Part shown: positions 32,363 through 43,360 of the stretch, in pieces | Position numbering within the stretch: position 1 is the first letter of the stretch | How the letters are laid out: each line of letters starts with the position of its first letter | Assembly (NCBI GenBank): GCA_026873275.1 | Contig: JANTUC010000016.1 | Coordinates: 992,001-1,056,000 of the forward strand | Source: Pseudopithomyces maydicus | Lineage: Eukaryota; Ascomycota; Dothideomycetes; Pleosporales; Didymosphaeriaceae | Direction of reading: 5' to 3' | DNA: 64,000 nucleotides | Position numbers and translations under genes: made by a program | The notes under the pieces: model-generated | What the model saw: only the letters and a program-made list of their open reading frames with translations | Database searches by the model: none | What the model was told of the DNA's origin: nothing

Positions 32363-33672
32363 GAAGGTGAAGGCTCTCACGTGTGTTGGAAATCCCAATG
32401 ACCTGGGCTGTGTGTGCGTAGAAAGGTGTCGCGAGGGGGCGGAAATAGAGTGTGGAATTGTGGCAATCGTACCTTGCAGAAAAGCTGCAGCGACGACAAT
32501 AATTGGAACGAATGCACCAATGATGCGTGTAGCAAACATGGTAGGCAAAATAGACGAACAAACCTATACTCGATATATACTTATGCAGGGCCGTGTGATT
32601 TGGTATTCACCAGCCCCATCGAACTGAGGAATGCGACGTGCTATACTTAGTGATAGAGCACGGAATGGTAGTTGACATGGCCCGCAACCCCGTGACGACA
32701 AACAGTTTGAGTGCTTTGAAAGATCCATCGGCTAGAGTTGTATGAGGCTGGGAAACCTGCGGGTGTGGCGATGGTGGCAGCATGCCGCAAACAGCCACCC
32801 CGCGGGTATCCACGTTGCATTCCAGGGTCCAACTGCCCGTCACTTGTCAACCACAGGGCAAACAGTAGAACAATGCTTTGTGGTGAATGCCCCGCTTGCT
32901 CGATACAGGCGCGTAACGGTCGACGACAATTCTACTAATGACAGCAGTGACTGGCAAGATGCCGACCCTGGCCTGTGCCTTCTCGGCGATGTATCATCCT
33001 GGAATAGACTTCCTGTTGCATATCTCTTGAAACAATAAGACCACTATTGGATGCCTAAACCTGAGGTGGTTGGAGGTGTTCCCCGCTCTTCTGACCCGGC
33101 TGGGTGGAATGAGGTAGTTGCAGGCCGCAAGCAGGCGATTGCCCAAGCAACTGGACTTCACTTAGAGACAAATGAGATAGCGCTGAAACCTTGAGAGATA
33201 CGAGATTGGGCTTAGAACTGTGGTACGGTACCTGAGGAGAGGTCCATGAAAGTGGATCAAAGACAAGGTTGTTAATGAACTGGATAAGGGAAGTCGAGGT
33301 GCTGCCTGTCACACAACAAGAAGGTACACTATCTTCCGGCGCTCATTGTGCATAGACAGGCCTGAACAAATGGCATACATCTGATAAACTAATTTGCGTC
33401 AATGCTTGACGAAGTGGAGGTTGGGATGAATGCCATACAAGCATGGTCCAATATAGACCGCGCCCCATCAGCTGGCGCCTGCTCCCAATCCACACGACCG
33501 CTCCCAAGCAACTCCGCATACCTCCCAGACGTATGGCAGTTGGGATGCCACACCACGCGTACACGACGCACAGCATTACCCAGGCCCAAGTTCCCATCGT
33601 TGTGTTTTTGGCTTTATGGTAGCGAATCATCATACCGTTTACACCTAGTCCAGTATCTTACGCACCAGCGCA
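32363..33672. promoter_or_regulatory. Divergent intergenic region wetA / TMEM234-like
   Basis: 1.31 kb containing the wetA promoter and probably a long 5' leader. Short open frames show no domain. I could not assign BrlA or AbaA sites with confidence. Confidence 0.4.
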
Positions 33673-34321
33673 ATGGATCCCGACACGCCGACCGCGCCCG
33701 CCCCCCAACCCTCGCTCTTCCGATGGATACTGGGCTTCCTCATGGTCGGTGCCTGTTGGGGCCTTACCACACCGTTTATGCGCCGTGCTGCTATGAACTA
33801 CACACCTCCGCCGCGGCCCTCGCTTACAGACCCGAACAATTCTTGGGTCAAGCGGAAGGTACTGGGAATATGGTATGCAGTGGTGGGGGTGCTGAGTCGG
33901 CCGGCATATGCGATCCCGTTGCTGTTGAATGTTACGGGGAGTGTCTGGTTTTTCATATTGATCGGACAGGCTGGTACGTTGCGCAGCGAGAGGAACAAGC
34001 AGTGAATTATATGAGAAGCTAATGCGATCCTACTAGAATTGAGCCTTACGGTACCGATTACGAATTCGCTAGCCTTTTTATTCACAGTGTTGGGAGAATG
34101 GTGGGCGGAGAAGAAGGTTATCAGTAGAGGTAAGCCTCGTCTCGTTATACCACATTCAGACGACACGCGCATTCTTGGTCGTGTACACCCAGGAGGCACA
34201 GCCTTTTGAGTAGACTGCCGTACAAGCTGTGGAGAGTATCAACTAACCATAAGCAGATACATGGATAGGCATGGCATTTGTGCTCGCCGGTATAGCTTTA
34301 TGTGTACAGAGCAAGTCATAG
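33673..34321 (+). CDS. TMEM234-like small multi-span membrane protein
   Basis: A 152-aa membrane protein of the TMEM234/UPF0546 type, related in fold to small transporter-like proteins. Its function is unknown. Exons are 33673-33973, 34037-34129 and 34257-34321. The first span has LGFLMVGACWGLTTPFMRRA, which carries the family's GxxWGxTxPF motif. The second has RPAYAIPLLLNVTGSVWFFI. After intron 1 comes ELSLTVPITNSLAFLFTVLG, and GEWWAEKK is the usual loop. The last span is WIGMAFVLAGIALCVQ. All splice borders fit, including a CTAAC branch before exon 3. Its stop codon lies three bases from that of the convergent PhyH gene. Confidence 0.87.
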
Positions 34322-34324
34322 ATT

Positions 34325-35318
34325 CTACGGCGCATACAATCTCGAGAATCCCTTCTCCGGCGGTTGCAACCAATTCTTCTTATCATACGGCTGCTCCCCT
34401 TCGATAACGTGAAACGTATAGATGAACCGACTCTTGTCACTGCTGTTCTTCTCACTCCGATGCAGGATATTGCCGTGGATCAGCACCAATGTACCCGCCT
34501 TGACTTCGCCCATCGTGTACTGATCATCCTTCACCTCGCCGTCCGCCGCGCCGTTCTGCTCCCGTTGCAGAGCTTCCGGGAACTGCGCACCCTCGTTGTC
34601 GATGAAACCCGTACCTTCAGCCCCACCGTCCTTGCCTGTCCGCACAAACCGCTTCGTTACAGGTGCGCGCTTGTGGCTCCCAGCCGCAAAGCTCAGGCAT
34701 CCGTTCTCGGCCGTCGCATCCTCCAACGCGTACCACCAGCCCACTGCGCTCGGGGGGTCTGTGTACAGAAACGTGCTGTCTTGGTGTGGGCGCACTTCGG
34801 CGCCAATTTGAGGCTGTTTGCATATGACCATGGACTGTAGACACTGTGGGTCGCGGAAGCCTAAGGAGCGTGCGATGGCGGCGTTGCGCGTTGATAACGA
34901 TATCTTGCGGAAGGACGGAGAAAGCTCATGGAGGTAGTGGCCAATCTTGTTGATTGCGCGTTGTTTGGGTTTCGTCAGGTTGCCAGACTTATCGAAGGCC
35001 TCTAGACGAGCATTAGTGCTGGATAGGTACAATTGAGGTGCCATTGGAGTATATACCTTCTTCGAAGAAGTATCGTACCTTGTCTCCGGATTCCAGGAAA
35101 TAGCTATCTCCCACATGCCCCTCTCCGTCATCACCTCCAGTAGCAAACTTCGTCATAGGATGGTCGTCTAGTGAGAACTCCTCCAGCATCGTGTTCGTAT
35201 CATGCAGAAGCTCTTTGACTGTATCCTGTGACAGCGCATCTGGGATGAGCAGGTAGCCATTCTCGTTGAAGAAGGCGAGCTGCTCAGGCGTGAGGCCTTC
35301 CGTTCCGGCTGAAGCCAT
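34325..35318 (-). CDS. Phytanoyl-CoA dioxygenase (PhyH) family protein
   Basis: A Fe(II)/2-oxoglutarate-dependent oxygenase of the PhyH/PHYHD1 type. Exon 1 (35057-35318) starts MASAGTEGLTPEQLAFFNEN and holds GYLLIPDALS. A 55-nt intron precedes exon 2 (34325-35001). Iron ligands are visible: HQDST (His and Asp) in VRPHQDSTFLYTDPPSAVG, and the distal His in LIHGNILHRSEKN, with Arg in KSRFIYTFH to hold 2-oxoglutarate. The 312-aa length fits the family, and no peroxisomal targeting signal is evident at the C-terminus (RLYAP). The substrate cannot be read from sequence; PHYHD1-like enzymes are a reasonable comparison. No frame break was found. Confidence 0.88.
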
Positions 35319-35858
35319 TCTGTCGTTGTTTTGTCCCGGGGTCGTATCTATATAAAATGAGGGGCGAGGAAGGTTGGAGAGGTATGTGTCACGCGATACG
35401 ATCCGGAAACCGGAGCTTGCCCGTCGGAATGAGCCGGCGTGCTGATAGTGATGGGGAAAGCAAGTGGGATGAGGCTGGCCAGCCCCACCACTCCGCGCTT
35501 TGCCTCGGCTGAGATTGGATGTCCCCATTCCCCATACAAACTTCCATAACGAAGCTATCGCAAAAATAAGCCGACAAACGAAGTTCAAGGGTGCTATTTT
35601 ATTTGTAACTGTTGGAGAAATGATAGCCAATCGAAGCAATCAAGGCCCGCCGAGGAATGTACAAAGTTGGTATATTCTGTGTGGGCCTGCGAGTAGTGGC
35701 GGGATGGACTCAGCACTCAGATTTACCTACTCAGTGTACCTCCAGTTAGTACACATACCTTGAAGGCATGATCTTTGCTTACCGTGTCATAGGTGACGTC
35801 AATAAGATCTAATTTTATAGGCAAACCACTATACCATACGCCTGCGCCTCCATGTTTC

Positions 35859-35920
35859 TTGGCCAAGTAGCTTTCCCTTTATGGACAGATTTTGGCCAAC
35901 TATATTTCCCTTTACGGACA
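35859..35920. repeat. Diverged 33-bp-period direct repeat containing TTGGCCAA
   Basis: Copies at 35859-35887 and 35892-35920 share TTGGCCAA, then TTTCCCTTTA and GGACA at the same spacing. TTGGCCAA is itself palindromic. It may be two binding sites or an old duplication. Confidence 0.6.
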
Positions 35921-35943
35921 TTGATAGCCACATTCAGCCCCAG

Positions 35944-35969
35944 GATCCTAGCTCGCCATACCTAGGATC
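35944..35969. repeat. Inverted repeat GATCCTAG / CTAGGATC
   Basis: Perfect 8-bp arms separated by 10 nt, close to the direct repeat, about 270 bp upstream of the TAP-like start. Confidence 0.5.
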
Positions 35970-36179
35970 AGATCTCTATTCAGCGGGACTTGGTCGCATT
36001 TCCCTAGAACAGTTCGAAGTACGTAGGTGATGAGGCTCAACCAGCACTAAAGTATTCTTATTCAATGCTGAACCAGTCCTTTCATCGGAGCATTGGGTGC
36101 CTGAATGGCCAATCCAGTCAACGTTTACATAGCCTACATGGACGTCATGGTCTTCGGGAAATTCGGGATGAAGCGTTCG

Positions 36180-36188
36180 TATATAAAG
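36180..36188 (+). promoter_or_regulatory. TATA box of the TAP-like peptidase gene
   Basis: TATATAAAG lies 49 bp upstream of the ATG at 36237, followed by a pyrimidine-rich leader. Confidence 0.5.
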
Positions 36189-36236
36189 TCTTGACTCCTC
36201 GGTTTCTGTTCATTCCAATCGTCATTACTATCAAAC

Positions 36237-38040
36237 ATGCTTTCGAATCTTCTTGTCGGAAGTGCGGCTTCTTTGCTGTCCCTTTTACCCGTTACATCGG
36301 CCCTGCCCTATGCTGCGAGCAATTCGTCAGAACCGATATTGAAATGGGCCCCATGCAATCTGGATTTCCCGAAGAGCACATCCGACAAGATTGCTGGACC
36401 GATTGACTGCGCGACGCTGGATGTACCCCTGGACTATACAGATTCAGCGTCTGAAAAGACCTTGACGTTGCAATTAATCAGGCAGCCAGCGACGAAAGAG
36501 CCATTCAAGGGAACGATCATCTTCAATCCAGGAGGCCCTGGTGTCTCCGGTGTCCAGGAAATTGCGGAGAAGGGACATGTCTATCGAGACGAAGTGTTCA
36601 ATGGACAGTACAACATCGTTGGCTTTGACACACGGTATGAAAGTTTCTTTTGATTGTCTGTCAATGACATGCTCATAGCGACACAGTGGAACCGGACGTA
36701 CGATCCCTTTCTTTTGCGATCCAACGAAAGGCACGAATGCGACGAGTAATGTCACTTTCGGCGAACACTCAATAAAAAATAACGAGACCACATTTGCCTC
36801 TGTTGACATGTGGAAGTTCCTCGAGACCAAAGGCTGGGACGATGGGACATGGTACGCCAGCTCATGCGCAAACACCGAAGGCAACGCCGAAATCGGTCGC
36901 TTCTTGGGTACCCCCTTCGTAGTCCGCGACATGGTCCGCATCGTTGATGCTTTAGAAGAAGATGGCTTGTTGCGCTTTTGGGGCCGCTCCTACAGCACTG
37001 TACTTGGGCAAACCTTCGCAGCCATGTTTCCCGATCGCATTGGTCGTATGTTTCTTGACAGCAATGTACGAGCTAATGATTACTACGAGGGATCATGGTT
37101 GACTGCAACAGCTGGTACTGAAAAATCGCTGGAGAACTGGCTCGAAAATTGCATCAATGCGGGCCCTGAGCTGTGTCCTGGAATTGCCAACTTCACCGGC
37201 CCGGACACAAAGGTGCAGGACGTTATGAATGCATTAGCAGATGCGTTTCAGGAGCTTGAGAATGACCCCATCTTGCTTCCGGAATATTACCCTATCAACC
37301 TTTTCTGGTTTCGCCCGGGCGGATTACCATTGCTTCTAGAAGCCAAGTATCGTATTCTACAATTTCTTTATCGTCCCGATCAGGCCGCCATTTTAGGCCC
37401 CATTCTCACGACAATCTTGAAAAAAGACTGGGAAGCTTGGATAGGGCTCCCTCCAGCCACTAACGCAACCGCACCCACTGATGCCGAGCTTCCCTGGCAG
37501 TACGCTGTCAACAACGTACACGGCATTGCCTGCTCAGATTCATTGTTCCGAGCTAGCAAGCCCGAAGAACTGTACTCGGTGATTTCAGCACAATCAACAC
37601 AAGGTTCTTTTGCCGATACGTTTTCACCCCAGTTTTGGCCATGCGCGCAATGGCCGTTCAAAGCAGCCGAGCAATTCGAAGACCAGTTTGTAAACATCAA
37701 TACAAGCTATCCGGTTCTGTTTGCAAACGGTGCTTTCGATCCGATTACGCCCCTCAATCAGGCATGGGAAGTGGCGTCGCACTTTCGAGGATCCGTACTG
37801 TTGACGCACAAAGGTCATGGTGTAAGTGATGATCCCTCGGAGAGGAACTACTGAAGATGAACTAACACTTGCTTATAGCATGGAGTCATGAACCATCCAT
37901 CTAATTGTACTATAAAAGCAATCCGAGATTATTTCTTTGAGGGAACTCTGCCTGAGCATGGGACGGAATGCGAGCCGAATGAGGGCATTTTTGAATATGC
38001 TGCATCTCTTGCTGAGCAATCAAGTGAAGGCGGGGAATAG
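36237..38040 (+). CDS. Secreted alpha/beta-hydrolase peptidase with TAP-like C-terminal domain
   Basis: A secreted serine exopeptidase-like hydrolase (tripeptidyl aminopeptidase family). Exons are 36237-36634, 36687-37821 and 37879-38040 (564 aa). The signal peptide is MLSNLLVGSAASLLSLLPVTSA. The oxyanion region is TIIFNPGGPGVSG. YNIVGFDTRGTGRTIPFFCD spans the first splice, using the CACAG acceptor. The nucleophile is in WGRSYSTVLGQTFAAMFPDR (near 233; most relatives have SYG). The C-terminal domain has LFANGAFDPITPLNQA (Asp near 483) and the His in HKGHGHGVMNHPSNCT across the second splice. Several N-glycosylation sites support secretion. It probably trims extracellular peptides. No frame break was found. 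Confidence 0.87.
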
Positions 38041-38170
38041 AAGGGAGAATGGATTGAACATTGTACATTAATTAGTCGTAACTTTTGTACATCACGTAGA
38101 CTTTTTACATTAGAGAACTTTCTTCGCATTTCATGCCTCTTGATGAAAAAGCCAGATTGGTTCCAGACGC

Positions 38171-39231
38171 TCACGGAATCAAGACGTCGAAATAACTCAC
38201 CGGCGCCATCCCAATCACATCTCCACCTCCAGGAACATATACTTTCCTGCCGACCGCCACAGCCCCTCCTCCGTGTCGTGGAAACTTCATCTCACCCAGT
38301 TTTTCCTACACATCCCAGCATTAGTATCCGCCCATGTGTACATCAATATCACAAGTCAATACTCACCCACTTATCCGCCTTCACATCATATACCTCCGTC
38401 TCATTAAACACCATACTCTCCACCTTCAAGTTCCCTTCCCCCCAAACGTGTATATCTTGTCCCCAACCTTACCACACGCCAACCCCGCCCTCGGCGTCGG
38501 CATCACCGCCTCCCTAACACTCCACCCCTTTTCCAGATGCGCCAAATCCAACACAAGCACGCTCCCCTTCCCGCTAAGCTGCCCCTTCTCCCTCCCGCCC
38601 ACGACGTAGAATTTCCGCCCGATAACCACACCGCACGCGTGATCCCGCTTGTCAGGCATCTCCCTCGCTGCCTCCGGAACATCGAGCCATGCACCCTTTT
38701 TCGCATCGTAAATAGCTACGCTCGACACAGTCGCCTGCGTGTACGGCGACACGAGCTGAATCTCCTTGAGACCCCCCGCGAGTACGACTTTCTCGTCCCA
38801 CACACCTACGGCTGCACTTCCTATGCCGCCGTCCGGCACGCTGGCGACAGGGCGCCAACGTCGGCGGGAACCGTGCCCAGCGGGATCCATAACCCAAGCG
38901 CTTGGCGTTGCGGTCCAACTCGTGTTCGTCTGGGCGAGGCCTCCGAAGACGAAGAGCTTGTTCCCGATCACGGCCGCGTTGGGGTGATTCAGTGGGAGGG
39001 GAAGCGGTGGTAAAGTGGCCCATTTTTTAGTCCCTAAGGAGAAAGATTGAACGGTGGGCACGGTGCTTTGCGTTCCGTTTGTGATGCCGCCGACGAGCAC
39101 GATGTTATCGGGGGAAGGTGAACGGTGGAGTGTTCTTGGCGGGGGGCGAGGGGGATGCTTGGGAGGGGCAGCCATGATTCTGAGAGGGTGGGGTGGGGCA
39201 AGGCGAGGAGGAGGGGGAGGAGGGAACGCAT
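38171..39231 (-). CDS. Secreted kelch-repeat protein, two apparent frameshifts
   Basis: A kelch beta-propeller protein with a signal peptide (MRSLLPLLLALPHPTLSES), so probably secreted. Exon 1 spans 38367-39231 and exon 2 spans 38171-38305. Kelch blades show the GG and W/Y pattern: NIVLVGGITNGTQ, KLFVFGGLAQTN, EKVVLAGGLKE, KFYVVGGREKG, KIYTFGG and KVYVPGGGDVIG. The frame slips at the G run 39110-39114 and at the C run 38438-38443 (plus strand). One base added at each joins HLPPDNIVLVGG and FGGEGNLKVES and gives 333 aa, with exon lengths that match the splice phase. Function beyond binding is unknown; galactose-oxidase-like enzymes share the fold, but the copper ligands were not identified. 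Confidence 0.78.
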
Positions 39232-39834
39232 TTTGGGGATTGGGGTGGTGGGGTCCGGGGTGGTGATGGTAGGGCTTTTGTACGGGGGTGTTGAAGGGGC
39301 ATGTTGGGGCGGTTTGGGGGAGTTAGGCGAAGAAAGGAAGGTAGAGGAATGGCAGTGCTTGGTATGATAGTGGGAGCTTTTGGGAACGTATAGGGGAAGG
39401 TGGGTGGCTTGGTAGAGAGAAATTTGTGAGGAGGATGGGAGGACGGAAGGTGTGGTGTTGAGTTTTGGATCGAGGAATTGCACCTTGAAGCATGCGTTTC
39501 ATGGAAGTGCAGACTAGCGACTATAATACGATCAGCATCGTCTAGCAAACCTCCAACGTACTCATATATCCACAATTGTATTGCCCCCACTGCACCCCTT
39601 AAACATACCCCCAACCTACTATCCCCAAAATAATTCTCCGCTGCGTACGTAGGCCCTCCCCCGTCCTCCTACTGAAACCACGCGCCCCGCTCGGTCCATC
39701 AATGCGCCGAGCCCTAGCACCCAACCCACCACACCATCGCCTCAACCCACGATACCTCGCAATTAACCCTCCCCACCAACCATCTCTCCCACTAACCCGC
39801 CAAACCCCCAATCCCACCCGCACACCCGCCCAGC
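39232..39834. promoter_or_regulatory. Divergent intergenic region kelch / rhamnose mutarotase
   Basis: 603 bp with a strong strand bias of C over G in its right half, next to the mutarotase start. No domain-bearing frame is seen. Confidence 0.45.
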
Positions 39835-40498
39835 ATGACCTCCAAAGGCCTTTGGCAACCCAAAACCGATAAGCCTGCCGGCAAGACGAGCAACCAGGGC
39901 CCCCGCCGCATCGGCCAATGGCTGTACCTGAAGCCTGAGAAGATCGACGAGTACAAGAAGTGCCACGCTGCGGTGTGGCCGGCGGTCTTGGAGCAGATTA
40001 AGGACTCGAATATTAAAGATTGTAGGTCCTGCTGTTCTGTACTGTACTAGTGTCTAGCCTATGAGCCATGTGCGGCGCCCGCTCGGCTTGTCACGTGGTA
40101 CACTCACGTGATATTCACATTGCCCAGGTGCCCCCCAGGTGGGCAGGGCTCCAGGGCTACCATCCAGTCTACCTCCTTCCCATCCTTGCACAAAAAATAA
40201 ATGCATCATATACATCATATACATCTATGAAAAAGCGTTTCAAAAAGCTTCAACTAACACTACATTCCCAGACTCCATCTTCCTGACCATGGAGCCGCGC
40301 CCCACGCTCTTCGCGAGCTTCAAGTACGTTGGCTACGCCTTCGACGAGGACATGGCGCGCATGGCGGCAAACCCCAAGGTGCAGGAGTGGTGGCGGATGA
40401 CGGATGGGATGCAGGAGTCGCCTGTGGCGGGTGCGACGGGAAGTGCGAGTGGGCCGGGGTGGTGGGGACAGACGGAGGAGGTGTTTTACATGGAGTAG
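39835..40498 (+). CDS. L-rhamnose mutarotase family protein
   Basis: It interconverts alpha- and beta-L-rhamnose, feeding sugar released from pectin into catabolism. Exon 1 is 39835-40021 and exon 2 is 40272-40498 (137 aa, the second slightly shortened by no indel). The family blocks are IGQWLYLKPEKIDEYKKCHA, AVWPAVLEQIKDSNIKDYSI (across the splice), LFASFKYVG and PKVQEWWRMTDGMQES. His in KKCHAAVWP and the Tyr and Trp pairs correspond to active-site positions in this dimeric barrel family. The intron is 250 nt, by far longer than most others here, and it carries two E-boxes. No other rhamnose-pathway gene is in the window. Confidence 0.87.
40091..40110 (+). promoter_or_regulatory. Paired TCACGTG E-boxes inside the mutarotase intron
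   Basis: TCACGTG occurs at 40091-40097 and again at 40104-40110, 13 bp apart, in the first intron. CACGTG is the core site of fungal bHLH factors. Confidence 0.45.
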
Positions 40499-40947
40499 AT
40501 GTAGGGAGAAGTGGGGAGAAATTGATGAATGAATGTGGTGGGAGAGTGTGTGCGTCTGATGGTTTTGTGTGATTTATAAATGCTTTGTTTCGGGTGGGGA
40601 TAGACATTGTGGGGAGGGAAAGGAAGCCTGGGTGGTAGGTTTTAGATGGGGGATGGGGGATGTAACGGGTGTGGAGATTGATGAGACCAAACCTTGACAC
40701 TGTAGGCAAGAGTTGGGAAGCGATCGTGTAGATCAATGTAAGGTGACAGGTAACGAAAACTTTGGTATCTAAATTCCCGATGGAGCACTCGCTCCATATC
40801 TCACAGTTCCTGTGTTCTCCAAATGCAATTCAAGAACAAATCCCACGTATTCCGTGGGAAGTACCGTTCCTTGACCTATACACACAAGCCAGTTCTCCCC
40901 TAATCGGCGATATATTCACACCACCCTTGCTTCCTCTAGACTCCTCT
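40499..40947. other. Convergent 3' region
   Basis: 449 bp between convergent stop codons. Presumably 3' UTRs; no other feature is seen. Confidence 0.45.
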
Positions 40948-41996
40948 TTAAGGCTCAGCATCACCAGTCCACACGAACCACCACGCGCAAATGTTGGCTG
41001 CCACAATCCAAACGGAGGCATACCCGGCTGATCCAATAATCTCACCGCCCTCCAGGGTTGCACCCTTGAGCACTGTGTTGGCGAGCAAGAAGATGCCAAG
41101 CACAACAGTGCGCTGGATGAGTGTCCTCGTCCGCCTGCTGAAGAACCAAACGTTGTGCTTCAAGGTTTGAGGGAGAGTCGCAGTAGCCGGCTCGAAGACC
41201 TCAACCGGAGTCGCCGTGCCAGTCTCAGGCTGAGCCGCAATACTCGGGTTCAACAGGAATGCTCTCGTCGCGTAACCCGCGATCAGGAGCTTCCCAGCCA
41301 ATGTGGGAACATGGAGATCGTGCGCGAGCTCGACGCTGGGGAGATCGAAGTGGCGGATCAGGAATAGAGTGAGCCAGTTCGTCTGCAGAGCGGTGTAGAT
41401 GACAGTGGCATATACGCCAATGGCGAGGGCGTTGTTGGAGGCCCAAACCTGGAAGCTGTTGAGCAGGTAGCGGTTGCGGATGTTCACGGCAGGGTTGTTG
41501 ACGTCGGCGATGGGGCGCAGGAGGTAAGTGGGCAAAGCGATAGAGACGACTTCGATGGCGACGTAGGCGAAAGCAGTGAGGTGGGTGATGTTGAAGTAGG
41601 TGGTGAGCAGGAAAGCGAAGGGGATGTTGATGACGGCCGTGAGGGCGCCAATGTCGAAGACTGGAGCAGGATTAGTGGGTTTTTTCTAGTAGAAGAAAAT
41701 GCGCGGCGCATCTTACAGTCATATCGCAATTGCCATGCGACAGAAATCAATGCGATCTTGGTCGCGAGCCGCACCATGGGTTCGGTCAATTCCCCAAATC
41801 CCTCCTCGGCCAGGACAGGCTGCGGGCGCTTGCTGACGGCGCCCAGCTCGGGTTGCAGCACATTCTCAGCGGCGGTCCACAGCGCACTTTGCACGCACGT
41901 GTTCAGGATGATGAGCATGGGCAGGCGCACAAAAGCCGGCAGCCTGGCGCGTCGCGAGGTGCGCGGAATGACCGTGGGTGGTGGGCGGTCGGCCAT
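40948..41996 (-). CDS. Uncharacterised multi-span membrane protein
   Basis: A 330-aa integral membrane protein, two exons (41717-41996 and 40948-41660; intron GTAAGA...CCAG). Spans seen in order: LPMLIILNTCVQSALW, ALTAVINIPFAFLLTTYF, TAFAYVAIEVVSIALPTYLL, ALAIGVYATVIYTALQTNWL, TLAGKLLIAGYATRAFLL, TVVLGIFLLANTVLKG and GYASVWIVAANICAWWFVW. The N-terminus is basic and proline-rich (PPPTVIPRTSRRARLP). The loop after the fifth span is acidic and Thr-rich. I recognise it only as a type widespread in filamentous ascomycetes; function unknown. No frame break was found. Confidence 0.75.
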
Positions 41997-43360
41997 TTCG
42001 AATTAAAAAGCACTAACAGTGAGCCGGTCAAGAAAAGATACGGGGTCGACGTCGATGCGCGAAGTGAAGAAAATGCGCCGTGAAGGCTGGGGCGTGGTGG
42101 GTGAGATGGATCTGCTCGTTGTTTTGGTGCGAGGACGTCATCAACACACGAAAAGCACGGACCGCTTTTCCCTTCCTCTCCACCCAGCTACCGCAGTTCT
42201 GTTCGTCATCAAAACTTTCGCCCTGGGCAGTAATCAGTAATCGTATCTTGGTGTCCTCCGCAGTACACATTGCAGCAATGGCACAAAGGACCAATAGATG
42301 CCAATTAGCTTGACCATGTCCAGGTGGTCCCAGGCGGATAACACATCCGCTCATTGGTAACACTTCATCAGGAAAAAGCCACACAGTGCCTGGCCTTACT
42401 ATATTTGTCTTTTTGTGATTCCATGCGGTTGCATCCCTGACGACATGCGTTCAATTCCGCTTTTGCTGGGAAGTTGCATTCGGCCCGTCCAGGCTTCCTC
42501 CGCTTGCAGAGTCCCCAGACCGGTGGATACCGTACTATTCATTTTTCGACCCAGTGCAACAAGTGGTGGCAATTCATCAGCCCATCCTCGCTCCACACGA
42601 AGTAGTATTTGGATGAAGTTGGCAATGTCTCTCAAGCGTATGTTGAAGCCTTCGAGGCACTTGAATACCAAAAGGCGTGTGGCATTCACAGCCAGCCCAA
42701 AGACAGCATCTAGGTACAACCGCATACCAAGCTCGCGGTTTCTCCCGACTAGACAAGCTCACCGCTCCGATATCCGACGCTCAGGCGTCTCATTTTAAGC
42801 CTCATAATGCGGCTTAAAACTAGTTGCCCCACACTACGGGCGTTGAGAACTCATGTCGCACCCTCACGTGCCCTTTCTCCACCAACCACAACCCCAGGTT
42901 CTATAGCCGACCCGAACTGCCATTCCCCACGTATGCCGACCATACACCATCCCATACGCGACAGCGGTCCGAAAGCTGGTTTCGGCACGCTGCCTGCCTT
43001 CTGATTTGCAAACCGTGACAACAGATCTTTTTCGTCCCCGCACTAGTGCACCGCTGCACCTGTCCGGCTTGCTGCTTGTGGTAAGATCGCCTGACTTGGC
43101 TGCCATTGTGCAGGGAGGCGCTGGCATCATGTCAGCGTTTGGTCACTGGGGATGCAACGCTGCTTACGAGCCGCAATAAAGCGGAGAACCACGACCTGGG
43201 GTCTGTGGAGACTCCACGGGCAGAATCTTTTTCCCGCTATTGCCCCCGAGGCGAGGCACCGCATGATAAAATAAAGGTTCCTCCATGCCACTTTGTTCAC
43301 GACCCAGAGCTTTTCTCTCAATTTTTTCTACTCTCGTCTTGTCGTGAGCGGGAGCACATC
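41997..43360. promoter_or_regulatory. Long divergent intergenic region, membrane protein / MFS
   Basis: 1.36 kb. It contains both promoters. Opposed open frames of about 110-127 codons at 42399-42798 lack domains and starts with context. I cannot exclude a gene relic there. Confidence 0.4.

Larger units (their letters stand above)
35319..36236. promoter_or_regulatory. Divergent intergenic region PhyH / TAP-like peptidase
   Basis: 918 bp with both promoters. It contains a diverged direct repeat, a short inverted repeat and a TATA box, listed separately. Confidence 0.5.

Noticed and set aside
42399..42798. Opposed open frames of 109 and 127 codons in the MFS upstream region
   Set aside because: No domain, and both strands are equally open; kept only as a note in the spacer.
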